64,000 bases of DNA from NCBI RefSeq assembly GCF_900182545.1, contig NZ_FXTJ01000015.1, positions 1 through 64,000 on the forward strand, read 5' to 3'. Below, piece after piece: positions 1 through 10,701 of this stretch (position 1 is the stretch's first letter; every line of letters begins with the position of its first letter). The DNA comes from Geodermatophilus aquaeductus (lineage in GTDB: Bacteria > Actinomycetota > Actinomycetes > Mycobacteriales > Geodermatophilaceae). Both the position numbers and the translations under genes were made by a program. The notes beneath the pieces were generated by a model that ran no database searches, was not told the origin of the DNA, and saw only the letters and a program-made list of their open reading frames with translations.

Positions 1-1258
1 CGACGCGCTGCCCGCCGACCCCGCCGATGGGCGCTCCCGTGGGCAGAAGATGGCCGACTGCCTGCTCGACCTGGTGCTGCGCCCCGGCGAGACCGTTCTC
101 CCGCCGGTGCAGGTCGTGTTGTCGGTGATCGCACCGCTGGGCGCGCTGCTCGGTGGGGACCAGCCGTGCGAGATCGACGGACAGGTGGTGCCCGCCGAGA
201 CGGTCCGCGCCCTGCTCGCCGCCCTCACCGGGCACCCGCCGGCCACCACCGCTGCCGCCCCCGCCGAGGACGCCGCCACGACCGACGCCGGCACCGGCAC
301 CACCTCCACCACCACCCCCACCGGCAGTCGCGGAGGAGGCCAGGGCACCGCTGGCGATGACTCCCCGCTGGGCGATCAGGCGCTGCGCGGCATCACCGCC
401 GCTGAGGCGGCGCGTTACGAGGCCGAGGCCGGAGAACTGGCGGCGTGGTGGGCCGAGATGGAGCGTCGGGTGCTGGCCGGGGAGTTCGATGCCGAGCCGC
501 CACCGCAGTTCATCGACGAGGACGGGCCACCCGACCTCCTGGCACGGACCCACTCCGCACCACCTCCGCACCCAGCCGGTCCCCCGGATGGCTGGTGGGC
601 GCGCGCCGACCGCGCGATCGAGGACGCCGGGGATGCGGTCCTGACCGCGCAGCAGGAGCTGAGCCGCGCCCACCGCCTGGTGGCCACCGCCGCCCGGGCC
701 GACGCCGCCGATGAGGCCGCCTGGGCGCACGGCCCCGCCGGGCGGGTCACCGCCGCCCCCGACGCCCTCACCGCCCTCGCGGCCGCCACCGACGAAGCCC
801 GTCAGGCGCTCGCCGGCCTGCTGGCCACAACCGGCGGCGGCGGGCTGGCCGACCGGCCCCGCCTGGTCCTCACCGACGCCCTGACCGGTGCGCTGCTCGG
901 CCTCACCGACCTGCCTGCCCTGCGCCGCGCCGCGACCACCGGCACCGGGCTGAGCACGCCCGGCCCGACCGCCGGCTACCGCCCCGGCGTCGCCCTGGAC
1001 CGGCACGTCCGCGCCCGCGACCGCCGCTGCCGCTTCCCCGGCTGCCGCCGCCGCGTCCCGAGAAGCGGCGAACTCGACCACGCCGTCGCGTGGCCGGCCG
1101 GACCCACCGCCGCGGGCAACCTCACCGGCTACTGCACCGGCCACCACCGCGGCAAGCACCAGGCACCCGGCTGGCGACACACCCTCGCCCCCGACGGCAC
1201 CCTCACCGTCACCACACCCACCGGCCTCACCGCCGCCACCACCCCACCGCCGTACTGA
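1..1258 (+). CDS. DUF222 / HNH endonuclease-domain protein, 5' end cut by window
   Basis: The frame is open from the first complete codon (base 2), so the true start lies to the left; the ATG at base 50 falls inside the DUF222 region and is not a convincing start. An Ala/Thr/Gly/Pro-rich stretch follows about 65 residues after that Met. The last ~90 residues hold the HNH zinc module: CRFPGC, then ELDH as the catalytic His region, and CTGHHRGKH. These proteins are multicopy in actinobacteria and have been linked to 13E12-type repeats in mycobacteria. Nuclease activity is assumed from the HNH motif; the biological role is unknown. No other mobile-element gene is visible next to it. Confidence 0.9.
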   Translation, partial: DALPADPADGRSRGQKMADCLLDLVLRPGETVLPPVQVVLSVIAPLGALLGGDQPCEIDGQVVPAETVRALLAALTGHPPATTAAAPAEDAATTDAGTGTTSTTTPTGSRGGGQGTAGDDSPLGDQALRGITAAEAARYEAEAGELAAWWAEMERRVLAGEFDAEPPPQFIDEDGPPDLLARTHSAPPPHPAGPPDGWWARADRAIEDAGDAVLTAQQELSRAHRLVATAARADAADEAAWAHGPAGRVTAAPDALTALAAATDEARQALAGLLATTGGGGLADRPRLVLTDALTGALLGLTDLPALRRAATTGTGLSTPGPTAGYRPGVALDRHVRARDRRCRFPGCRRRVPRSGELDHAVAWPAGPTAAGNLTGYCTGHHRGKHQAPGWRHTLAPDGTLTVTTPTGLTAATTPPPY

Positions 1259-1294
1259 GCGGGTCGGCGCAGCACCGAGGGCAGGCGGGCGCAC

Positions 1295-1300
1295 TACGGT
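1295..1300 (+). promoter_or_regulatory. -10 element TACGGT, leaderless arrangement
   Basis: TACGGT fits TANNNT and ends six bases before the ATG at 1307. This places the likely transcription start at or next to the start codon. No Shine-Dalgarno sequence is visible in the six-base gap. Confidence 0.5.
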
Positions 1301-1306
1301 CCGCGG

Positions 1307-1783
1307 ATGGCGCTGCCGAGGCTCCTCATGCGGGTGATCGACCCGGCGCAGGCGTATCTCGACGAGCACCGGCTCGACGGCGGTCCAGGTCACCAGCCGG
1401 TCCACCGAGGAGCGGTCGTCTTCGGACCGGGTGTCCCGGGCGGGAGCCGTCCGGCCACGGACGCCGAACGGGCAGCGCTCGCCGAGGAGGCCGCCCGTTC
1501 CCGCACCGACCGCGAGGCCGACCTGGCGGACGTCGAACAGCGCTGGGGACCGGAGCTGCACCGCGCTGCCGACGAGCTGCTGGCCACCGGCGCCGCGGAG
1601 CTCGTCCTGGGCGACCGGACGGTCCACGCCCGGCTCGTCCGGTTCTGGCGCGGCGACGACGTCCTGGAGACCACGACGCAGGCACCACGCAGCGACGGCC
1701 GGTCGCTGACCCGCATCAGCCGGGACCCGCGCCGCGGCGGCCGCGCCGTCCTGGCCGCCCACCTGGCCGACGCCGCGGTCTAG
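1307..1783 (+). CDS. hypothetical protein, 158 aa
   Basis: I do not recognise this protein. It has an N-terminal segment with basic and hydrophobic residues and no clear signal peptide. A charged helical region rich in Ala, Glu and Arg covers about residues 50-95, and a mixed C-terminal half contains a possible beta segment around AELVLGDRTVHARLVRFW. The start at 1307 is supported by a TACGGT -10 element six bases upstream, giving a leaderless transcript. Its TAG stop overlaps the stop of the convergent hydrolase gene by four bases (CTAG), so the two 3' ends are packed without a terminator. No function is proposed. Confidence 0.65.
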   Translation: MALPRLLMRVIDPAQAYLDEHRLDGGPGHQPVHRGAVVFGPGVPGGSRPATDAERAALAEEAARSRTDREADLADVEQRWGPELHRAADELLATGAAELVLGDRTVHARLVRFWRGDDVLETTTQAPRSDGRSLTRISRDPRRGGRAVLAAHLADAAV

Positions 1784-2589
1784 CGCTGGTCGGCGGGCTG
1801 CCAGAGACGGGAGCCCGTCACCCGGCCGTGCGCGAGCTGCGGGAAGTGGGCGCCCACGCCCGAGGTCCCCTCCTCCCCCAGCACCCGCCACAGCCGCGCG
1901 CGGGTGCGGCCGGCCAGCGCCGGGTCGACGTCCCCGAGGGACCGCCAACCGGGCTCGGCGAGCTGCACCGGGCAGGTGATCGCGTCCCCGAGCAGCAGCA
2001 GGCGCTCGCCGGCCGACGTCACCGACACGCACAGCGAGCCGGGCGTGTGCCCGGGCGTCAGCACGGCCTCCACCCCCGGCGCCACGACGGCGTCCTCGGC
2101 GAGGGCACGCAGCCGCGGCGTCCCCGCCCACCGCCGGAAGCCGGTGCGGACGTGCGCGGCCATCTCCCCCGGCCCGTCCACGAAGTGCGCCGCGTCGCCG
2201 GCGCCGAACCAGACCGTCGCGCCGGGGAACACCGGCTCGCCGTCCGGGCCGAACAGCCACCCGACGTGGTCGGCGTGCAGGTGCGTGCACACGACATCGG
2301 TCACGTCGTCCGGCCGCACGCCGAGCGCCCGCAGGCCGGTGGGCAGCTGCCCGCCGACGAGGAGCATCCCGTCCGGCAGCGACTGCGCCTCCGGCCCGAG
2401 TCCGGCGTCGACCAGGACGACGCGGTCGCCGGTGCGGACGACGAAGCAGCCGATCGGCAGCCACGCGGCGTCGTCCCGGTCGAAGAGCTCCGGGTGCGCG
2501 TCGGCCGGCACCGCCTCGCCGAAGTAGCTCCGGCGGGCGACGAAGGTCCCGTCCGCGACGGCGTCGACCCGCACCTCGCCGACACGCAC
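1780..2589 (-). CDS. metallo-beta-lactamase-fold hydrolase (lactonase-like)
   Basis: The 269-residue protein has the binuclear-metal signature HLHADHVGW at about residues 103-111, a third ligand His in LTPGHTPGS, an Asp in LLGDAI and a late His in HFPQLAHG. This is the order seen in MBL-fold hydrolases of the AHL-lactonase/arylsulfatase-like branch. The fold and metal site are secure; the substrate is not. The GTG start lies 14 bases after the uvrA stop on the same strand, preceded by GGGAGCGGGACGG, so it is probably cotranscribed with uvrA. Its 3' end overlaps the convergent hypothetical gene by four bases. Confidence 0.88.
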   Translation of the reverse strand: MRVGEVRVDAVADGTFVARRSYFGEAVPADAHPELFDRDDAAWLPIGCFVVRTGDRVVLVDAGLGPEAQSLPDGMLLVGGQLPTGLRALGVRPDDVTDVVCTHLHADHVGWLFGPDGEPVFPGATVWFGAGDAAHFVDGPGEMAAHVRTGFRRWAGTPRLRALAEDAVVAPGVEAVLTPGHTPGSLCVSVTSAGERLLLLGDAITCPVQLAEPGWRSLGDVDPALAGRTRARLWRVLGEEGTSGVGAHFPQLAHGRVTGSRLWQPADQR

Positions 2590-2603
2590 CCGTCCCGCTC
2601 CCG

Positions 2604-5501
<2,898 letters not shown>

Positions 5502-5580
5502 TGTGATCCCTGTCGGTCAGCCGGGCCGGCCGGTCGTGCCGGGGCCCTGGTGGTGTCGAGATGTCGATACGGGCAACGCC

Positions 5581-5606
5581 GTCACGGACCGCGCGCAATC
5601 CGTGAC
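5581..5606 (-). promoter_or_regulatory. inverted repeat between amidase gene and uvrA
   Basis: GTCACGGA and TCCGTGAC form a perfect 8-bp inverted repeat with a 10-base spacer. It lies 32 bases after the amidase stop and 80 bases before the uvrA start. It could be a weak terminator for the amidase transcript or an operator for uvrA; the sequence does not decide. There is no T-run. Confidence 0.4.
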
Positions 5607-5637
5607 GACGGTGACGTTGCCGCCTGGGTGCGGGTGC

Positions 5638-7068
5638 TCAGGCGGGAGCCGGGGACGGCACTCCGGCGGGGTCGAAGACCGGCGCGTGACGGCGCCAGGG
5701 CGCACGGCGTTCCAGCTCTCCGGCCAGCCAGAGTAGTCGCGTCTCGCTCCCCGGGGGGCCGACCAGCTGGACCGCCAGCGGGTGCCCCTCGGAACGCGTC
5801 CCCGCAGGCAGCACGACCGCCGGGACCCCGGCCAGGTTCCACGGCGAGGCCCACGGCGCCCAGCGCGCGTTGGCCGTCACGTTGGCCCAGAACCCGCGCT
5901 CGTGCCACGGCCGCGCGGGCAGCGGCGGGCCGTTGGTGATCGGCGTCAGCAGCACGTCGATCCCGTCGTCGGCGAAGAAGGCCACCGTCCGCTCGCGGAA
6001 CCGCTCGGCCGTCCGCGGGCGGACGAGCCCGGCCCGGCGCACCAGCCGGCCGAGCCGCGCGTGCGTGCGGCTGCGCGGCTGCAGCGCCGCCCGGTCCAGG
6101 CCCAGGAACGCGGCGTCGTCCTCCGCGCCGGCCAGCCAGCGGGCGATGCCGCCGGCCGCGGCACCGGGCGGGACCACCGGGTCCTTCTCGACCACGACGT
6201 GCCCGGCGCCGCGCAGCAGCCGCGCCGTGCGCTCGACCGCCGCCCGTGCGGGACCGTCGGGCCGCGCGCCGGGGACCGGGGAACGCCGGGCGACGGCGAT
6301 CCGCAGCGGCCGGCCCGGGGCGGACGGCCCCGCCCAGTCCAGCGCCGAGATCTCCCCCGCCAGGACGGCGGTGCCCAGCGCGACGTCGTCGACCGTGGTG
6401 GCGAGGACGCCGTTGACGGCCATGCCCGACCAGTCGTCGGCGCCGATCCCGCCGGGCAGCACGCCGCGGCCGGGCTTGAGCGTGACCAGGCCGCACGCCG
6501 CGGCGGGCAGCCGCAGCGAGCCCATGCCGTCGTTGCCGTGCGCCAGCGGGACGACGCCCGCGGCGACCGCGGCGGCGCTGCCCCCGGAGCTGCCGGCCGG
6601 CGAGCGGGCGGTGTCCCACGGGTTGCGGGTGACCGTGCCCGGGCCGTCGGTGGCGGCGTAGAGGCACAGCTCCGGGACGCGGGTGATCCCGACGACGACG
6701 GCACCGGCGGCGCGCAGCCGGGCGACGACCTCGTGGTCGGCCCCGGCCGGGCCGGCGGAGGACGCGGCGCAGCCGTCGGTGGCCACCTCGCCGGCCACCG
6801 CGACGTTGTCCTTCACCGCGACCGGGACGCCGGCCAGCGGCAGCGTGCCCCGGCGCGGGTCGGCGTCGACCGCGGCCGCCTCGGCCAGCGCCGCCGCCGC
6901 CCGGACCACGCGGAAGGCGCCGATCCGGGGCTCGACGTCGGCGAGGTGGGCGAGGTGGGCGCGCACCACGTCGACCGCGGACAGCTGCCCGGAGCGCACG
7001 CCCGCGGCGATGACGGAGGCGGGCAGGCCGACGAGCCGGGCGCCGCCCGGAGCTCCGCTAGCGTCCAT
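5638..7068 (-). CDS. amidase-signature family amidase
   Basis: The 476-residue protein carries the Ser-cisSer-Lys machinery of the amidase signature family: Lys in AVKDN, the cis-Ser in SPAGSSGGSA, and the nucleophile Ser in GNDGMGSLRLPA. It should hydrolyse a C-N amide bond; the substrate is unknown. The frame is open far upstream on the minus strand, but the start is placed at ATG 7068 because MDASGAP leads into a normal family N-terminus. A TACGGT -10 element also sits seven bases before that ATG. The gene is divergent from the hydrolase at 7117, leaving only 48 bases for both promoters. Confidence 0.92.
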   Translation of the reverse strand: MDASGAPGGARLVGLPASVIAAGVRSGQLSAVDVVRAHLAHLADVEPRIGAFRVVRAAAALAEAAAVDADPRRGTLPLAGVPVAVKDNVAVAGEVATDGCAASSAGPAGADHEVVARLRAAGAVVVGITRVPELCLYAATDGPGTVTRNPWDTARSPAGSSGGSAAAVAAGVVPLAHGNDGMGSLRLPAAACGLVTLKPGRGVLPGGIGADDWSGMAVNGVLATTVDDVALGTAVLAGEISALDWAGPSAPGRPLRIAVARRSPVPGARPDGPARAAVERTARLLRGAGHVVVEKDPVVPPGAAAGGIARWLAGAEDDAAFLGLDRAALQPRSRTHARLGRLVRRAGLVRPRTAERFRERTVAFFADDGIDVLLTPITNGPPLPARPWHERGFWANVTANARWAPWASPWNLAGVPAVVLPAGTRSEGHPLAVQLVGPPGSETRLLWLAGELERRAPWRRHAPVFDPAGVPSPAPA

Positions 7069-7075
7069 GGGGCCG

Positions 7076-7081
7076 ACCGTA
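7076..7081 (-). promoter_or_regulatory. -10 element TACGGT for the amidase gene, leaderless
   Basis: Read on the minus strand, TACGGT ends seven bases before the amidase ATG at 7068. It lies in the 48-base divergent region shared with the plus-strand hydrolase gene. Confidence 0.5.
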
Positions 7082-7116
7082 TCCGCGGTCGCCGACAGTT
7101 CTCGAACGGAGGCCCG

Positions 7117-7791
7117 ATGAGCGGCAGCGGCGACGTCTACAGCGGCGACGTGCAGGTGGGCGGCCCGGCCGACGTGCGGGAGCTGCCCGGCCTGACGATC
7201 AGCAAGGTCGCGGTCAGCGAGATGGCCAACAACGCCTACCTGCTGCGCTGCACGGCCACCGGGCAGGCGCTGCTCGTCGACGCGGCCGCGGAGCCCGAGA
7301 CGCTGCACCGGCTGATCGGCAGCGCCGACCTGCGCACCGTCGTCACCACGCACGGCCACTGGGACCACCACCGCGCGCTGCCCGACGTCGTGGCGGCCAC
7401 CGGGGCGCAGACGGTGGCGCACGCCGCCGACGCCGCCGACCTGCCCGTCCCGGTCGACCGCACCGTGGCGCACGGGGACACCGTCGCCGTCGGCGAGCAG
7501 GTGCTCGAGGTGGTGCACCTGCGCGGGCACACGCCGGGCAGCATCGCGCTGGTCTGGCGCGGGGAGGGCGACGCCGGTACGCACGTCTTCACCGGCGACA
7601 GCCTCTTCCCCGGCGGCGTGGGCAACACCCAGCAGGACCCGGAGCGCTTCACCAGCCTCCTCGACGACGTCGAGCAGCGGCTGTTCGCCGTCCTCCCCGA
7701 CGGGACGTGGGTCTACCCGGGGCACGGCAAGGACACGACGCTCGGCGCCGAACGCCCGCACCTCGGGGAGTGGCGCGAGCGGGGCTGGTGA
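7117..7791 (+). CDS. metallo-beta-lactamase-fold hydrolase (glyoxalase II-like)
   Basis: The 224-residue protein has the THGHWDHH metal motif near residues 75-82, a His in RGHTPGS, FTGDSLF as the bridging Asp, and PGHGKDT at the end. This set is typical of glyoxalase II-like MBL hydrolases and their thioesterase relatives. GGAGG lies six bases before ATG 7117, which fixes the start. The gene is divergent from the amidase. It is convergent with the CPBP protease gene, whose stop lies three bases past this one. The specific substrate is not evident. Confidence 0.88.
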   Translation: MSGSGDVYSGDVQVGGPADVRELPGLTISKVAVSEMANNAYLLRCTATGQALLVDAAAEPETLHRLIGSADLRTVVTTHGHWDHHRALPDVVAATGAQTVAHAADAADLPVPVDRTVAHGDTVAVGEQVLEVVHLRGHTPGSIALVWRGEGDAGTHVFTGDSLFPGGVGNTQQDPERFTSLLDDVEQRLFAVLPDGTWVYPGHGKDTTLGAERPHLGEWRERGW

Positions 7792-7794
7792 GGG

Positions 7795-8580
7795 TCAGGC
7801 GTCCGCGGGGCGCCGGTCGTAGACGTCGGAGCGGTCGGCGAACAGCGGCGGCAGGAAGCGCAGCATCAGCGCCGACCAGGTGACGTGGGTGAGCACGGGG
7901 GCCTGGATGCCGCCGGTGACCCGCCGCTGCATCCCGAACAGCGCCCCCATCACCAGGGAGGCGATCAGCAGGGCCGGGTTGCGGGTGGCCGCGGTGGCCA
8001 GGCCGTAGACCGCCGTCGAGGTGAGCACCGGGCGGTCGACGCCGATCGCGGCGTACAGCGCGCCACGGAAGAAGACCTCCTCGGCCACGCCGTTGGCCAG
8101 CGCCGTCGTCGCCACCAGGGGGGTCGAGCCCTGGTACGCGTAGCGCATGACCTTGGTGATCGCCCGGTCGAGGGCGGGGATCCGGCGGGCCACCAGGGCC
8201 GCGCCGTAGAACAGGCCGAACGCGCCGGCGCCGGTGAGCACCGGCGTCACCACGGGGCGGCGCAGCTGGTGGTCGGGGGTGAGCATCCAGCCCAGGTGCA
8301 GCGGACCCGACGCCAGGCCGCCGGCGATCCACGTGCCGGCGACGGCCATCGTGAGGCCGTAGAAGCCCGGCGACCCGGGCCGCGTCGACAGCGAGACCCC
8401 GAGCAGCCCGGCACCCCCCAGCGTCACGCCGGCGGTGACCCTCCGGCGGCGGCGGAAGGCCGCGTCGGTCTCGCGATGGTCGCGCGGGACGGGCTGGACC
8501 AGCCAGTCCGGCAGCCGGTCGGCCGCCCGGGCGAGCAGGCCACCGCGCCGTCGGCTCACGAGCGGGTGCCGTCGGCTCAC
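7795..8580 (-). CDS. CPBP-family intramembrane metalloprotease
   Basis: The 261-residue membrane protein has several hydrophobic segments and the CPBP/Abi signature EEVFFRGALY near residue 165, followed by later His-containing helices (LTHVTWSAL). These are membrane-embedded glutamate metalloproteases related to CAAX prenyl proteases; bacterial roles vary and none is indicated here. The N-terminus is basic and hydrophilic. The GTG start at 8580 overlaps the stop of the upstream gene as GTGA. A 21-bp tandem duplication spans this junction and provides a second in-frame GTG 21 bases downstream at 8559, so the exact start is ambiguous. Confidence 0.85.
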   Translation of the reverse strand: MSRRHPLVSRRRGGLLARAADRLPDWLVQPVPRDHRETDAAFRRRRRVTAGVTLGGAGLLGVSLSTRPGSPGFYGLTMAVAGTWIAGGLASGPLHLGWMLTPDHQLRRPVVTPVLTGAGAFGLFYGAALVARRIPALDRAITKVMRYAYQGSTPLVATTALANGVAEEVFFRGALYAAIGVDRPVLTSTAVYGLATAATRNPALLIASLVMGALFGMQRRVTGGIQAPVLTHVTWSALMLRFLPPLFADRSDVYDRRPADA

Positions 8581-8591
8581 GAGCGGGCGCC
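8550..8591 (+). repeat. 21-bp tandem duplication at a stop/start junction
   Basis: Two adjacent 21-base copies (8550-8570 and 8571-8591) differ at one base (GGTGCC against GGCGCC). Each contains the minus-strand GTGA that combines a start and a stop codon. The duplication adds seven residues to the CPBP protein N-terminus and preserves both reading frames. Confidence 0.8.
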
Positions 8592-9518
8592 GCGGGCGAG
8601 CAGGCCGGCCCGGCGGGCGCGGGCCGCGCGACGGCGGTCGGCCGCCCGCTCGCCCAGCGCCACGAGCACCATCTGGTCGTAGTCCATCGGCTCGAAGGGC
8701 ACCACCGTGCGGATGGCGTCGTCGGTGACGACCACCTCGTTGATCATCGAGTCGACCAGGGACCGGCCGGTGGTGACGTCGACGTCGGTGACCAGTGCCA
8801 GCCAGCGCGAGGACAGGCTCGGCGTCAGCAGCGGCACCGGGACGACGAACAGGCGCCGGCCCTGGATGTCGGCGACCCGGCTGAGCATCTCGAGGTAGGT
8901 GAGCACCTCGGGGCCGCCGACCTCGAACACCCGGCCCCGGGCGTCGGGCGCCTCGAGGACGCCCACCAGGTAGCGGACGACGTCGGCGACGGCGATCGGT
9001 TGCGTGCGGGTGTGCACCCAGCGCGGCGTGACCATCGCGGGCAGGTGCGCCACGAGCTGGCGGGTCATCTCCCAGGAGACGCCGCCGTGCCCGACGACGA
9101 TGCCGGCGCGCAGGGTCGTGACGGGGACGCCGGTCGAGGCGAGCAGCCGTTCCACCTCGCGGCGGCTGCGCAGGTGCGCGGAGAGCTGGTCGCCGTCGCG
9201 GCCGAGGCCGCCGAGGTAGACGATCCGCTCGACGCCGGCGTCGGCGGCCGCGCGGGCGAAGGTGCGCGCGGCCTCGGCGTCCTTGCGCCGGAAGTCGGCG
9301 TCGCCGAGCGAGTGCACCAGGTAGTAGGCCGCCTCGCAGCCGCGCAGCGCCTGCCGCAGCGACGCCTCGTCGGTGACGTCACCGGCCACCGGCGTGCCGG
9401 CGCCGCCGTAGTCGTCCGGCCGGCGGGTCATGGCGCGGACGTCGTGCCCCGCCTTCACCAGGGCCGGCGCGAGCCGGCCGCCCACGAACCCGGACGCGCC
9501 GGTGAGGAGGAGCTGCAC
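8577..9518 (-). CDS. NAD(P)-binding SDR-like protein (atypical short-chain dehydrogenase)
   Basis: The 313-residue protein begins with an extended-SDR Rossmann motif, LLTGASGFVGGRLA (residues 3-16). It continues with GDVTDEASL and YYLVHSLG, as in the NmrA/YbjT-like NAD(P)H-binding proteins. The classical YxxxK pair is not clearly present, so it may be a redox sensor or an atypical epimerase rather than a standard dehydrogenase. The C-terminus is Arg/Ala-rich. It overlaps the following protease gene by four bases (GTGA), so the two are translationally coupled. The gap upstream holds the terminator of the TerA-like gene, so this gene probably has its own promoter. Confidence 0.85.
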   Translation of the reverse strand: MQLLLTGASGFVGGRLAPALVKAGHDVRAMTRRPDDYGGAGTPVAGDVTDEASLRQALRGCEAAYYLVHSLGDADFRRKDAEAARTFARAAADAGVERIVYLGGLGRDGDQLSAHLRSRREVERLLASTGVPVTTLRAGIVVGHGGVSWEMTRQLVAHLPAMVTPRWVHTRTQPIAVADVVRYLVGVLEAPDARGRVFEVGGPEVLTYLEMLSRVADIQGRRLFVVPVPLLTPSLSSRWLALVTDVDVTTGRSLVDSMINEVVVTDDAIRTVVPFEPMDYDQMVLVALGERAADRRRAARARRAGLLARGARS

Positions 9519-9600
9519 GAGCAGCGGGTACCCGTGGGCGCCGACCGGAACCGGGCCCGCGCGGCTCAGGATCGGCCGCGCGGTCTCCTGGGGTGGAGTT

Positions 9601-9636
9601 CGTCCTCCGGGGGTCCCGCAGGACCCCCGGAGGACG
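9601..9636 (-). terminator. strong hairpin terminator after the TerA-like gene
   Basis: A perfect 16-bp stem (CGTCCTCCGGGGGTCC and its complement) with a four-base CGCA loop lies 34 bases downstream of the stop at 9670. There is no U-tract, which is usual for actinobacterial intrinsic terminators. It isolates the Ter island from the SDR/protease pair. Confidence 0.8.
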
Positions 9637-9669
9637 AGGACGGCTCCAGGAGTGGGACCGCTCAGGACG

Positions 9670-10605
9670 TCACTTGCGGCCGGGCGTCCAGTCCATGCCC
9701 CAGCCGTACTGGCGGTCCAGGACGTCCTGGCCGCCGTGCACGTAGCGCACCTCGCGGTTGACGACGAGCTGGCCGCCCTGGTTCTCGATCATCGCGATGG
9801 CGCAGATCCGGGCGCGGGGGTCGTGCTCGTCGAGGCGCACCTCGATCTGCGGCCCGTTCGCCGGGAACATCGTGACGACGGCGTCGGCCTGGCCCCAGTT
9901 CGGCACGCCCTCGTAGATGAGCGCGAACACGAGGATGCGGCGGATCAGCTGGGTGTGCTGCAGGTCGACCATCAGGTTCTCGCCACCGCTGTTCGAGCCC
10001 GAGCGGTCGTCGCCGTCCAGCCACACGATCGACTGGCCGTTGCCCAGCGTGTGCTGCCCGCGGAAGGCGTTGCCCAGGGCCTGGATGACGCCCTTGGACC
10101 CGTCGGCGTACTCGTAGAGGCAGCCGAGGTCCAGGTCGATGGCCCCCGAGCCGGCCGAGGCGAGCCGCTTGAGGAAGCCACCGCCCCCGCCGCCGCCGGG
10201 CCGGGAGTTCCAGTTGAGGTTGACCCGCAGGACGCCGGTGGTGCCGGCCGTCTTGGTCAGCGAGACCGACGGCGCCGACTTGGTCAGCGACACCTTGCCC
10301 AGGTTCACGCCGCCCTGCTGGGGAGGCGGCGGCGGGGCCTGCTGACCGTACGGCTGCTGCCCGTAGGGGCCCTGCGGCGGCTGGGGCTGGCCGTACGGCT
10401 GCCCCGGCGGCGGGTACGGCGGCTGGCCGTACGGCTGCCCCGGCGGCGGGTACGGCGGCGGGTAGGGCGGCTGCCCGTACGGCTGGCCCGGCGGCTGCTG
10501 GTGGGGCGGCGGCGGGGGCGGCTGGTACGGCGGCGGCTGCGGCGGCGCCGGAGGGGTCTCCGGCTGCGGCGGCGGGGACTTCTGGCGCTTCGTGTAGTCG
10601 ACCAA
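9670..10605 (-). CDS. TerA/TerD-superfamily protein with Pro-rich N-terminus
   Basis: The 311-residue protein has two parts. Residues 1-100 are Pro/Gln/Tyr/Gly-rich, with repeated GQPYGQPPYPPP units. Residues 105-311 form a TerD-like domain beginning [15 protein letters not shown] and containing [26 protein letters not shown] and ending WTPGRK. TerD-type domains are Ca2+-binding stress proteins tied to tellurite, DNA-damage and envelope stress. It is a paralogue of the shorter protein at 27278-27922: both start MVDYT and share the final GRK. The start is TTG at 10605, with GGGAGG upstream. It is divergent from the Hsp70-like gene, leaving 96 bases for both promoters. The disordered N-terminus resembles that of the AIM24 protein at 16382. 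Confidence 0.88.
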   Translation of the reverse strand: MVDYTKRQKSPPPQPETPPAPPQPPPYQPPPPPPHQQPPGQPYGQPPYPPPYPPPGQPYGQPPYPPPGQPYGQPQPPQGPYGQQPYGQQAPPPPPQQGGVNLGKVSLTKSAPSVSLTKTAGTTGVLRVNLNWNSRPGGGGGGGFLKRLASAGSGAIDLDLGCLYEYADGSKGVIQALGNAFRGQHTLGNGQSIVWLDGDDRSGSNSGGENLMVDLQHTQLIRRILVFALIYEGVPNWGQADAVVTMFPANGPQIEVRLDEHDPRARICAIAMIENQGGQLVVNREVRYVHGGQDVLDRQYGWGMDWTPGRK

Positions 10606-10688
10606 GGAGGGCCTCCCCGCAGGTCACCCCCGGAGGCGGACCTGCGCTCTGAGCGGCGGACACGTCACCCCGAGACTAGAGGCGCCGC

Positions 10689-10694
10689 TACCCT
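10689..10694 (+). promoter_or_regulatory. -10 element TACCCT before the Hsp70-like gene, leaderless
   Basis: TACCCT ends seven bases before ATG 10702 and no Shine-Dalgarno sequence is present. The spacing matches the leaderless arrangement seen at several other genes in the window. Confidence 0.5.
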
Positions 10695-10701
10695 CCGGCC
10701 C

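Noticed and set aside
5638-7761. A longer amidase start extending the protein to 707 residues
   Set aside because: The extra 231 residues are antisense to the hydrolase at 7117. The family N-terminus and a promoter element fit ATG 7068.
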